64,000 nucleotides of DNA from Rallus limicola (lineage: Eukaryota > Chordata > Aves > Gruiformes > Rallidae). Shown here piece by piece: positions 22,361-33,740 of the stretch. The translations under genes were made by a program, and so were the position numbers. The notes beneath the pieces were generated by a model that was not told the DNA's origin, did no database searches, and was given only the letters and a program-made list of their open reading frames with translations. The first letter of the stretch is position 1. Each line of letters starts with the position of its first letter. The stretch is taken from the NCBI GenBank assembly GCA_022605955.1, contig JAKCOZ010000012.1, forward strand, positions 20,617,015 to 20,681,014, read 5' to 3'.

Positions 22361-23869
22361 TGTCTGAGGCTTCGTGCTGCCAGAGCCAGCTCCCAGGCAC
22401 GCCAAACACCCACAGCCAGAACTGCCTCCAAGCTAGATGGGTATGTCACTGCCTCTAAAAATGGGTGGTTTGGGGGCATTATTATGTTAATCCTACACTG
22501 TGGGTGAGCTAACTGGTAGTTCTGTCATTATGGTATGAGTGCAAGCCCAGGCAGGACTGTGGTTTCTATCCAAAACTGGTTGGGATCCCACACCCTGACC
22601 TGGGGCACAATATTCCCAAAGGGCTGCAGCCAGGGGTTGTGGTCCCACCACCTACTGAAAGCAACTGTTCTTGGGTATGTGGCAAGGTCACACAAAATAC
22701 CCCTGAAAGCAGTGTACTGGCACATCTCGCTCAGCACCATCTGCAAAGCACCCTGCTCCCTGCCAGGCATCACTCCTGGGGCTCTCTGTGGTGGCACAAC
22801 ACTTGACCAGAGTGGGAATCTCCTGCCTGGGATCTCATGACAGATTTAGGAGCAATGAGCTGCCAGGCAGGAGTGGTCCTTCTCACAAGAGACTGCAGCC
22901 ACCCAGGGATCATTATGGTCACCTTTTGATGGACCAGCTGCCTTCATATTCCTCACCCTCACTGCATCCCAAAGAAGTGCTGAGTATTTTGGAAAGGGTA
23001 AAGGTAGGTTTCCAGAAAACAATGTTTTGGGATAATTTATTTCTCCTTTTAAGTGTCTGTATGCACTTTCCTTTAGCCACGTAGTCTTCTGTTCACAATT
23101 GAGGAGACATAGTCATGTGCAGCATGGCATTTTCAGCCCTTTCCCAAGAGCCAAGGCTCATCTCTATCAGCAATGATTTCTGTATAGGCTCATTGTCACT
23201 CAAGAATTTTCTCACATTTTACTAAGAAAAGACATTTTATTGGCTTTTCCTCATTTCTAAATGGTTCACATTTATTTTGTCTGTCTCATTAAAGAGAGAT
23301 TCTAGTCATCATTAGTTTCATACCCACCCTAGTTTACTAATTAGTGGACATACTTTCTCTCTAGGATTTTTGCTTTCCCTCCCCCAATAAGAAGTGCCTT
23401 TCATATTCCCTTTAAATCCTTTGGCAGCATTAATTCACTCTGATGTTTTTTTTCTACCCTTATCCATTCCCTGCTGAGCTTTAAATGAATCTGTATTCTT
23501 GTGTGATTTCCTTCCCACCGTTTCCTATTTCAGTACCAGTTTTTTAACCTCCCATCTTTGAGCAGTCCCTTGTGAAGTGACTGTAACTGTAGCACATAAG
23601 AAACTTTTCATGCACATTTATTAGTCATGCAGATTTGTGCCTACCTGACTGCCATAGGGATCGGAAGGGGCAAGTCTGGAAATGGCCCCTTGAGAATTAC
23701 GGGTGTGGGGTCTGGGTCAGGACAGGGACCACTATCATTGGGTCCTCCTAAGATGAGCATCCTCCCATGAGCCAGGTGAGATGAAGGTGGGTTCTCAGCC
23801 CAAAAGACCAGCAATTACTCCCTCTCAGCAAGTTGAACAGGGTCCTTCACAGGATCCCTGGCAATCACC
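22361..23869. other. Non-coding stretch, nothing recognised
   Basis: Opposed open frames of about 90-100 codons at 22528-22840 and 22788-23084 have no recognisable protein content and no paired splice signals. No repeat is recognised. Confidence 0.5.
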
Positions 23870-23995
23870 CAATGCGCGCTTGGAAAAGCAATAAAACCCT
23901 TTCTGTCAATAATTGGTTCCTCAAATAATTCGTTAATATTTGTATAGTGCTTTGAAGATGTTAAGTGCTTTATAAGTGCACACATTATTTTTGGC
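23870..23995 (+). repeat. Old MIR-type SINE, 3' part
   Basis: 'cctcaaataattcgttaatatttgtatagtgctttgaagatgttaagtgctttataagtgcacacattattttt' parallels the conserved MIR tail found in sauropsids (AAATAATTCATTAATATTTGTAAAGTGCTTTGAGAT...GCTATATAAGTGCAAAGTATTATT). Upstream 'ggcaatcaccc' may be a remnant of the GGCAAGTCACTTAACC part. Identified by eye. Confidence 0.65.
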
Positions 23996-26900
23996 ATTTA
24001 GGGGTCTTTTCAGTCTCTGCTGGCAGCACCTCATTGTCAGCATTGCCAAGTTATGTGACACTGCTCAGGGGTAGAGGCACTTAGCAGGCAGAATTAGTTG
24101 CCATCTCCCCCCACAGTCTTTTTTTTTAAAAATGAAATTGCTGTTTGCTGGGAAAGGGGCTGCCCAGTATCATTGCTGCTGTGAGCAGCAGAAAGCCTCT
24201 TCTCACCCCCGGTCCAGCTGAAAGCCCTTTGTTCTGGGGGTAGGGAATATAGCTAAGGTAGCCTGGCCCTTTTCAGGGCTGCTCCTAACAAGCTCCAGCT
24301 GCAAATCCTTCCTTCCTTCGCTCAGGTCTGGCTTGGTGGGGTCAGGATAAAAGGTTCTCCTCTTCCAGGCCAGGTAAACCATTAGAGTTTTTGCTGTTGT
24401 ATCTAAAGTGATATTATGGAAAATGAAATGGATTTTCTTTCTAAGATTTCAGCAGAGGCACTGGTTGAATTCCTAATGCTGGCCTACCAGTGCATTAAGT
24501 AGCCTCTTGATGTGATCTATCTAAAGCAGATGGAAGTAGTGTCTGTGCTGGCATTGTTTATGTTGTTCTTACAAACTTACTTAAGACTCTTAGCTAATTT
24601 ATTATTCTGGGAGCCTAATGCAAGGCAGCAGGTACTTACAGTTCCCCTGCAGAGTCTATTTTCAATATTAATTATCTTGCTGTGCGTTAAGTAGTTTTTG
24701 TTTTTGCGTTAAAAGGTTTATGAAGATTAGATGATTAAAATGATAAAAACTAATTTTCTCAAGCATAGCTGCTCTGCAGCAGTCAGCTGGAAAAAGAAAA
24801 ATATGGGCACTTAGTTGTCTTGGAAAAATGGCACTATAACTACATTATTGTATGGGGGGAAGGGAGCAGTGGGAAAGGCTGTTGTGTCCCAAATGGGTTT
24901 CACTGCCCTGCTAGCCGCACGCTTGTGCTTGTGTTGGTGTGTCTGCTGCTCAGTTTCCTTCCCTGTACAGCAGATTATTATTTAATGGGAAATTAATTTA
25001 AGTATATGACAGGAATGGCTATCACTTGCAAACATGCCACATCTGCTGGAAAGCTAAGCTCAATGTGATGGCAGAGTAGGTTTTGACTGCTCTTTGCGGA
25101 GAGGGGGGCTGATGAGACGTCTCTGTGGCTGGGCCTGGTTTCATGGTGTTAAGCTGGGCTGTAGGACAGATGCCTCCTATGGGACAGCCCTTACTAGAGG
25201 ATGATCTTATGGTTAAAAGAATCTCTCTTACACTGGTACCGTGTCTTGGTTCCTTAGCTGCAAAATTATGAGGAAATGTTGAAGGAGAAGGATAAGTCAC
25301 AGCCCTACCTTCTGTGAGACGTCGTTATTAGTCTGCTAATGCTGACAGATATCTTGTTTCACTCCTTTATGCTTTATCCCCAGTGACATCCAGAGGGACC
25401 CTGCAGAGCTGTTGTGTCTTATTACAGTGTATTGCTAAATTTGGGGCCATGGGGCCTCAGCAGATTTGTTGGTTTTCATTTTGGCCTAAGAGTGAACTCT
25501 GAAGCAAGGATCAATTGGTTAAGGAAGATATCCTTATCCCTTTCAGACCAGTGGACTTGAAGTGTGCTGTGAGCAGCACGATGGGTGCAGTGATCACAGC
25601 CCTGCCCTGTCCACAAAGAGCTGCAGTTGCTGCCCTATCACCATGGTCACATCTATACTGCCTGCCCTCACCCCCACTTCTTCCATCGCAGGATGTGTTC
25701 TTTGGGGTGAGAGGGACCCTGGGCAGCGATGCCATCCCCATATACAGCACCTCAGATCATCACCTGTGACTGACACAGAGTACCCCCCTTATAAATATTA
25801 TGACGTAGAGGCAGTATAAAACCTTTATTATAACAAAGTTTACTGCTTGTCAGAGGAACCTGTACAGCATTTGCTGATGCTGAAGCCATGGGATTTAAAG
25901 CAACTTTTACTAGCAGTAGTCACCACATTGTACATGTGGGGATGAAACCAGAAAGATCAGAAGGTGCTTTCTGAGGTACAATGTAAGCCAAGAAGCTGGG
26001 GATACGCTCTGATTTTTCATGTTGGATATATCCATTTTATGGTGGTTTCTGTGTTTTGGGACACTTTCCTTCGATGACTAGCACTCTAAATATTGTTTTT
26101 TCTCTGAGGCTGTTAGTGTTGTCAGTTCTTTGTTGATATCATGAAGTCTTTTCAATGTCCTAGAATTTATTGTGGGTATTAGCAGTGGCAGCGTTTATCC
26201 ATTTCACACCTTCATTATCTGATCTAGCCCCATCATTACTTCAGATACACACAGTGGTATTATCACTGTTGTCTTGTTTCATTATAATTCCCATTTGTTT
26301 AGTGCTTTATTTCTAAGAAATCATTTATTAGAAAACATGCTGAAGTATAATCAGCCCCTATATTACGTATGTTTGAATCTCAGGCTTTTGACAGGAAACA
26401 TCTGTGACTCAGAGGTGGCATGGTGTCTGGTTTAGGCCAGTGTTAATAGGCTGGGCTAAGGAGCACACTTAATGCTGGGTCCTGAACAGCCTTCCAGAGC
26501 CTCAAAAGACTCTAGTGGGTATCTCAGTCTCCTGCACATCCACAGTAAAGGTTCCTCACACTGCTAAATATAATCCCTGTCTGCAGAAAATGAGGCGTTT
26601 GTCCCAGTAACAGTAACAATCACTGATGTGTATTTGACTTTTTCCTTCAACTCCCCCTGTGGTGAACCTGTGTGTTGTGTGAGGCTGCACTGTTGGTGTG
26701 GGGGGTGACATGTAGCAAGCAGAATGCAGCTGCCTCTGGCGAAGATGGACATAGGTGTCACCTATGGCATGGTGTCATGGTGGCAACTGTTAGGTTTTTA
26801 TGTTGAGAAGGATTTTAAGGATCAAGCAAATAGAAAGTAAAGCCAAGATGAGAATGCAAGAGAGGAAAGGGGCCAGACAGACAGCTGTGGCATATCTGAC

Positions 26901-29900
26901 ATGAGGGCACTCTGTTAAGGAAGCAGCTCATCCACCATGGGTGGAGAAAGTGCACTCAGAGCTCAGGACAACTCGCTGCATATCCTGCCTGAGAAAAACA
27001 CTTGAAAAGCTGACCTGAATCCCTTTTTAGCAGTGCCTGTTCTTCTAACCAGAAGTGTTTTCCAGCTACGGTGAAGCTGCTTTTGGCTACAAGCAGGTTC
27101 TGCTGGACTCTGGTGATGTCCGTTCTTGGACATCAGCGTAAGGCGATGGGATGTAACTGACACTTGGAGCAGAGCTCCTTGGCTTATGAACAGCCCTTAC
27201 ATCTCTTTGGCCACAAGTCACATAGAGTTACAGGAGGTCTTGTAAGAGCATCTTCTGCAATAAAAGTAGATAATTATGTCTGTATTTTAGGGAAGCTTGC
27301 AGTCAGCCTGAGTAATGCCTAACACAGTGCTTCACTCGTGTTCAAGGCTGGAAGGGAAACCCCCTCAGTTTCTCAGTTTTCAAGGTGTTGTTAATAAATG
27401 TACCTATAGAGAAAATACCAGAAACTGTTTTGGAACAAATGATATAATTAAAGTATATTTCATCCAGCAAGTAATTATCACACCCGCTGATGTTTCTTAA
27501 GATATAATTCAGTGAAAAATATGTGTTTCTGGCTGGACTCCCACAGATACCGATCCTCAGTCTTTAGCCAAAATTTGCTGAGGCATGGTCTGACAGAGAA
27601 AATGGACTCTGAGCTCTAACATAAAACCTAATTACAGGAGGTACTGCAAGACAAGGCAAGAGATGATGCCTGTAGTGCTAAAGAAGACAGCACCGTGTCT
27701 GTTGTCTTCTGGTACCCACTCTTTTCCAGCAAAAAAATACCAGGTATCTTTAACACCACATTACATACAGAACATGCACACAGACATGTGTGTACTCCAG
27801 TATTGAAAAGCATAAGCTGCCTTCTCTCCTCTCCACTCAAATGCCTGCAGCAATATCAGCAAATACCACAAAAATGAGAAATAATATTCCAATTATGGAT
27901 GCAGGAAAGCTGTGGTGTGTGCATCTGCACGGGGGAACTGTGAGGATTTGGCTAATAAGTAGAAAGTCAAAACTGACTCTGTACAGAATCACCTTTTGAA
28001 AGCCTGTCTGTCTGTTTGCTGGGACCTGCTTGGTGTCTGGGCAATGTGGCAGCTGGGTACATCACTGCCATGATGCCCCCGGCTAGGGACAGCAGGATAT
28101 TGTGGGGGGCTCATGTCTCTGCAGGCATTAAACCTCTGGCATGAGGACTGGGATTCCCTAGTGCCCCTCCCTGCTTAGCACTCAGGAAGCCACTCTGCTC
28201 TGATGGCTCTGCCCGGAGGCTGTGTATTCACACAAATGGGAAGTTTGCCACGGGCTGTACCAACAGGAATGAAAGGAGCTGGCAAAGGCAGGTTAACAGC
28301 ATGGCTCTGAAATGGCTGGAGGGAACGTGCTGTGAAATGCACATTTGTGTGGGAAGCTCTCAAAAGTGAAGGCTCAGCCTGCTGTGGCAGGGGTGTGTGG
28401 GCAGTAGGAACGGTCAGTGGCTTTGTTTGGCCTTTGCTCCCGGGCATTGTCCAGGCACAGACCATGGCCAGCACAGACAGCAGACACAGGAGCCTCTTCT
28501 CAGTGTTTGGCTTTCGTCACAACTGCAGAAGTGATGTGGAGCAAGCATAAACACGTTACAAACGAGAAACGGGACATCTCGGTTCTCCAACAGGTGCAGG
28601 GAAATTGTCTGCAGCTTAGTTGGGAAGGTGGTACAGATTATGGTATAGACTATACCTATACCTCTTCTCCCCGTTGGTTCTTAAGCCCTGTTTCTTGCTT
28701 GTCATGCAGTTTGACATTACAGAACAGTGTGTAGGACCCATTCCTCTCTGGGTTTGTCTCCCTGTGGTGCCATTGTCTCTATCTGCCCAGGACCTCCTAT
28801 GTACAGTTTAATGTTCCTGCTGCTCTTCCCATTGGATTGCCTGGATGGTGCTGCAGCTGAGAAGTGCCTGTGTGGTTCCTGCCAGGGACTATTTTCTACA
28901 TGTAACAATTAAACATCCTCTATCCTAGCTGAGGCCAGGACACAAGGCTAACAAGGCTTCTCCCTCCCTGAGGTATATGCCTTCTAGGATCACCTGAGTT
29001 CTGCTGTGCTGCAAAAGAGCGCCTTCAAGTTGCTCCTATCACTGAGCCTTACCACCACACCCCACCACCCATCTAATTCTTACTGCATGTCTGAGACACC
29101 TTGTTCTAAGAGAAGCATCACATGATCTCACACATAAGTATGCAACAGCCAGCAGAGATCATATAGAGGCATTAGATGCATTTGCTGAGAGCAGGGTTCT
29201 CAGATGGAAAAATTAAAGAGCTGTTCTCCAAGGCATGTGTCTGATCTTGCACCATCCCTTCACTAAGCTGGGATCAAAATTTCCAGAGGAAATAGTCACC
29301 ACTTCCAGACAGGCCCCACAAACCAGATGAATCAGGGTAAACTTGCAGGTTATACAATCTTGCTTCTTTCTCTGCTGCCTGTGTAGGAATAAAGCCCTCA
29401 TATATGTGCAGAGCTGAAGTATACATGTGCTGTTAGGGATGCTATGTGAACTCTGTTGTCATTGCCCAAGGACAGGCAGATCTGCTATTAGCTTTCAGTG
29501 CTTGCAGCATTATTTGTAGGATGGTCTTATGGGTGGATCTGGCCACAGAGAATTCATGCCATATCCAGCACAGCCTGGGATAGGCACAAGACAGCACTGT
29601 TCATACAGCATCTCTGCTGGTCGGGAGAGGTAGAATTACCTTTTGTGATTGTCCCACCTGGCATGGCATCAGCGGGGTGATGAACACCCTACATTTGAGC
29701 TACCTGGGAGAGCAGGGAGGGAGGAACACCACCTTACCCAAATACAGATATCACAGTATGGCAGTGAAGGTGACAGCTGTGGTTGCCTTCAGGAAACAAG
29801 GGAGCATTTGTCGCCACTTTAAGGAAGAGCGGGATGAGACGAGATGCCCAGATTTGTTAACCATCTGAGTAAAGTTCCAGGAGGAGAAACAACTACTATG

Positions 29901-30129
29901 GTTTCTGGTACCTGGTCTAATTTTCCATCGCTGGTTAGTGTGCTGTGGTGGTCACGACACGCTTTGCGATAGGGATTGATATCTAATTAGGCAAAATGTT
30001 CATTTGTTAATGCCTGAAGCTTTAAGCCTTGCCTCTACGCATCATCCCCATGTGCATTACCGCTCTCTGAGGCAAGTCACTTGTGTTCTTGTCCTTGCCT
30101 GAACAGGGTTAACCCCTGCCACGACGATG
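23996..30129. other. Non-coding stretch, no gene recognised
   Basis: 24410-24770 is AT-rich. 28642-28656 holds a perfect 7+1+7 palindrome (GGTATAG-A-CTATACC) followed by a third TATACC. Open frames on either strand are short and unbiased. Nothing else is recognisable. Confidence 0.55.
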
Positions 30130-30660
30130 CCATTAGCTCAGTTTCACCCCTTCTCCCTCGGCGTGGGAAGAGCTGGGCTGCAGCAGCGCTGTGGTGAAGC
30201 CGTGGTGCAGAACGCGCTGCTCGGGCTTACTCCCTCTGCTGCAATCCCTGCGGGGAAGGCGCCGGGGGCGGGCAGAGCCCTGCCCGGCCTGCTGGTTTAC
30301 ACGGGAACAGACAGGATGCTTTGAAAAAGGAAAAGAAAACAAAAGTTCTTTCTAGTGCTCCAGGACCTGCTGCAGGTTCCTCCCGCAACACGAGGGCGGT
30401 ACTGCCGTGCCTGCCTTGCCGCCTGCCGGGAGAGCCTTTGCTGGTAGCACAGCAGCACCTAGAGGCCGCGGGCCGGAGGAGGCAGCAGGCTGCGGGACAG
30501 GCCTGCCCGGGGAGCCGGGGATACGGGTGCAGTCGGGGTCCCGGTGAGCGCCCCGAGGGCTCCGGGTCAGGGAGAGAGTGCCGTTTTCCTTCTGTACCTG
30601 AAGGTCTGGGGATGAAACCAGAACGGACCCGCCCTGCCTGCATCTCGAGATAGCTTGCCC
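30130..30660. promoter_or_regulatory. CpG-island-like block, candidate promoter
   Basis: CpG dinucleotides are dense here and rare in the flanks (for example 'gaacgcgctgctcgggc', 'gaaggcgccgggggcgggc', 'agaggccgcgggccgg', 'gagcgccccgagggctccggg'). An Sp1-type GC box (GGGGGCGGGC) is at 30264-30273. A donor-like CCCG|GTGAGC is at about 30542 on the + strand, which would suit a non-coding first exon running rightward. No TATA box is evident. Long open frames on both strands are expected in GC-rich DNA and I do not call them genes. Orientation is undecided. Confidence 0.55.
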
Positions 30661-33649
30661 GCTCTGTATGGGGACCTGCCAGCTCTGTGAGGCGCTCCCC
30701 ACCTTAGCAGAGCCGATTTTGGGGGGCTCCTTCTGGTCATTTGCCTTCCCAGAGGTAGGAGAAAGGGAAAGGTCAGCCGGATTGCACGCAGAGAAACATG
30801 TCCATATCTTGTTAAAGGACAGGGGCCTGTGGGCAATCTCTGCTCCCCTGGGCTGCCGGTACACCCCTCCCTGCCTGCTTCCCCCGGAGCCTCTGCTGCA
30901 CCCCTGCCCCCCTGCCATTGCCCCAAGGCAGGCAGCCTCTTCAGGGGCATGTTACCCTAGAAAAAAGCCTGTAAACAGCTCTGCCCCATGGAACGGATCT
31001 CTGCATGGAAGATACTGCTGCCTTACCACTGAATAATCCCTCTCGGTATAGGGTAGAACTTTTCACATGCAAAGCTTCCCCTTCCCACCCCCCCATCTGT
31101 AGATCTTGATATAAACCAGTTAGAACTTCTGTGGGGGGTTGGCATGCCATCTGATCCAGATTTGGTCCAGGAAGGGCGAATCTGCCATCCATGCCAACAT
31201 GGGTAGTTAGAAGCAACTCCCCTCCTGCTCCCTGAAACTCAGCTGGCTGCTTTTTCCAGCTGCTTTTCCAGACACCTTTTTTTCTGGAAGATTAAATAGT
31301 TCTTTATGCCTGATCTTTTCATCTTCCTACTTCTGTGTCCAAATTAAGTCACTTCTCTGCCTGACTTTAGCAATTATATAAGCCAAGAAACAAATGTGTC
31401 CTCTAGAGGCTTTTGTCATTGCTATGGATCTGAACTGGCCATGGTATTTAAGCATTCATGGGAAAATATGGATGCTAGAAATAGTGTAGCATTTTAGTAT
31501 AATGCTATCTACAGAGGTAATAACACTTCCTCCAATTAGTCTTAATTTGCTTATTCATAGAGCTGTGACTCTCAGCATGCCTTGGGTGTCTGCCTTGGAG
31601 AGATACTCATTTTCACTCTGGGTTTTGGATGGGAAGCTCTGAACAAGGGGTGAAATTGGGGGAGGATAGGGAGACCTGAGTAGTGTTGGGTCAGACCAAG
31701 CCTCACAAGGGGGCTGGGGCACATGGCTGAGGTTTAAGATTGTAGTTTCTGGCCAAGGAAAGAGGTCTCAAACATCTGAAGGAGTTGAAACGGCTGCTTG
31801 CCACCTGCTCTCCCAATAGAGCAGTGCTACTTCTCTGCTGGGGGAAGCAGGAGGGGGGTGAGAGTGGAAGAGAGAAACTCTGTCTGCTTTCTGGGAGAGC
31901 TGATGAGTACATGGATGTCTTGCCTCTGCCAGTCCCTGCTTGGGTCAATGGTGTGTTCATGCTCTGATGCTGTGGGCTGAGCCATCGTTGAGTGAGGGCT
32001 ATGGCAAAGCTGAGCCAAGCTGTACCTTGGCTGAGCTATGGCAAAGGGCTCTGCATGAGACAGGTGGGCAATGCACACGTAAACCTATATAGGTTAGAGC
32101 AGACCAGATTTTTGGGTGCAGACATGCTTCCCCAACCTTTTCTATTTATCTTATTTTAAACTAGGCCTAATCCTAGCACAGACAGAACATGAAGGACAGA
32201 AACATCCGTAAGGCAAGGTCTCAGTTCTGTGTCAAATCCTACTGATTTGCCTTTCCACCCAAGGCTTTCCCTCTGTTACTGGTGGCAAGTGTCACCAAAG
32301 CTGTTAGTGCTGCTGTCTGGGAGGTGCAGCTTACATTGGGACCTCTGACAAATGGATATGTATTAGATGATAGTCCTGGAATAAAACTGGAAAACAGACA
32401 GAGACAACCAGAGAGAAAGGAGAATGAGGGCAATTTTCACAAGTGAGCAGAGGCCCTCACCATGCCCTGACACAGAGACCTGTTGCTTCATGCTTCCTTG
32501 TAACCAGATCTTTTCCTTCACCCCATTTTTGTCTCCTTTGTCTCCCATTCGCCTTCAGGCGATACAAGTGGTGGTTACACTTTGCACAAAAGCTTTTATG
32601 CAACACAGGTATCGGGGAAAGTGTTTTCACAGTGCCCTGCCACCATCCAGCTAGCAAACTAATTCATCACAGCTTTCCCTGCACCTGGCAAGCTGAAAGG
32701 TAGTGCCTTTACATGCCAGTGCTTGTAACAGTGATGGTATTTTCACTTGCCAGTTCAGAACATGCTGGTCACCCACTCTGAATAAGTGGGGAACACTTCT
32801 CACTCCTGCAGCTGTAGCTGAATGATTAGCCTTTGGGCAGGCTGGACACGCTGGGGTCAGTCCCAGGCGTTGAGGTGTGATGACCAAAGGAGAAGGTGCA
32901 GCCTGCCTTGCTGGCATGTGATGAGCACCAACGCAGTGCAGAACTCTCAACTCCTCCATCCTCTTCCAACCCAGGCCTCCAGCAGGAAGTGGCAGGTGGA
33001 GCCAAGCAGGGTAGCAGGGCAAGCATAGTAAAGGAAGCATGTCAGCAGACAAGTTTATCAATGATGCTCACAAATAGACTCTGTGGAGGTGGAATGCTTC
33101 AGAAAGAGCAGGAACGTACAGATAGACCTGAGACATTGCTCGCTCTCTTACTTGAGAGCACCCTTTCTTGCTCTTGAGAGCAGCATCGTGAAGAGAAGGA
33201 GGACTTATCTCTGTTCCCAAGTTTCGAAAGGCAAAACTGTTAGAATGAAGCTTTGAGTCCCAGGCCTTGATTAGCTCCACTGCCTGGAAGACCTGGGCTT
33301 TGTGACTGGTTGTCAGTTTCCTGAGAAGGGAGATGGCTCAATCCCATCTTCTTGTCTACGGTGCCAGCACCTACATGGTATCCTCAAGAATCTCTGCTAC
33401 TGCAGTTATTCCTAAAGTATCAGGGGGAAAAAAAGCCCTTCTGTAATCCAAGTCTAAAATACTGGCCTGGAGCAGGATGGAGAGGGCTGCAGTAAGATAC
33501 TCCCAGCAGAGGAAGTCACGTAATTTAAAAAAAAAGCACGTTCTGCGCTGGCCTAGGCACTGGTCTACAGAGAGACCCATTGGGGAGTAACTTTACTGAT
33601 GCTAATAAATCAGTATGAGTGTGTATGAGATTAGGACCTATGCAAATTG

Positions 33650-33740
33650 ATAAGGGCATCTAGCCAGCTGGTGTGTGCCAGTGTAACTCCACAGAACTTG
33701 ATTTGCACCAGTTGGTCAGGTACTGACCGTAAGGCCAGAG
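33650..33740. repeat. Possible old palindromic amniote repeat
   Basis: The arms CCAGCTGGTG (33664-33673) and CACCAGTTGG (33706-33715) are complementary at 9 of 10 positions around a 'gtgtaactccacagaacttg' centre. The phrase order resembles a dispersed sauropsid repeat built on CAGCTGGTGTAAATCA...GTAACTCCATTGA...CACCAGCTGAGG. I cannot assign a named family. Confidence 0.33.

Noticed and set aside
30227..30950. Overlapping - strand open frames of 127-188 codons
   Set aside because: They overlap a CpG-rich block and each other in different frames. Pro/Gly/Arg/Ser-rich translation is expected of GC-rich non-coding DNA.
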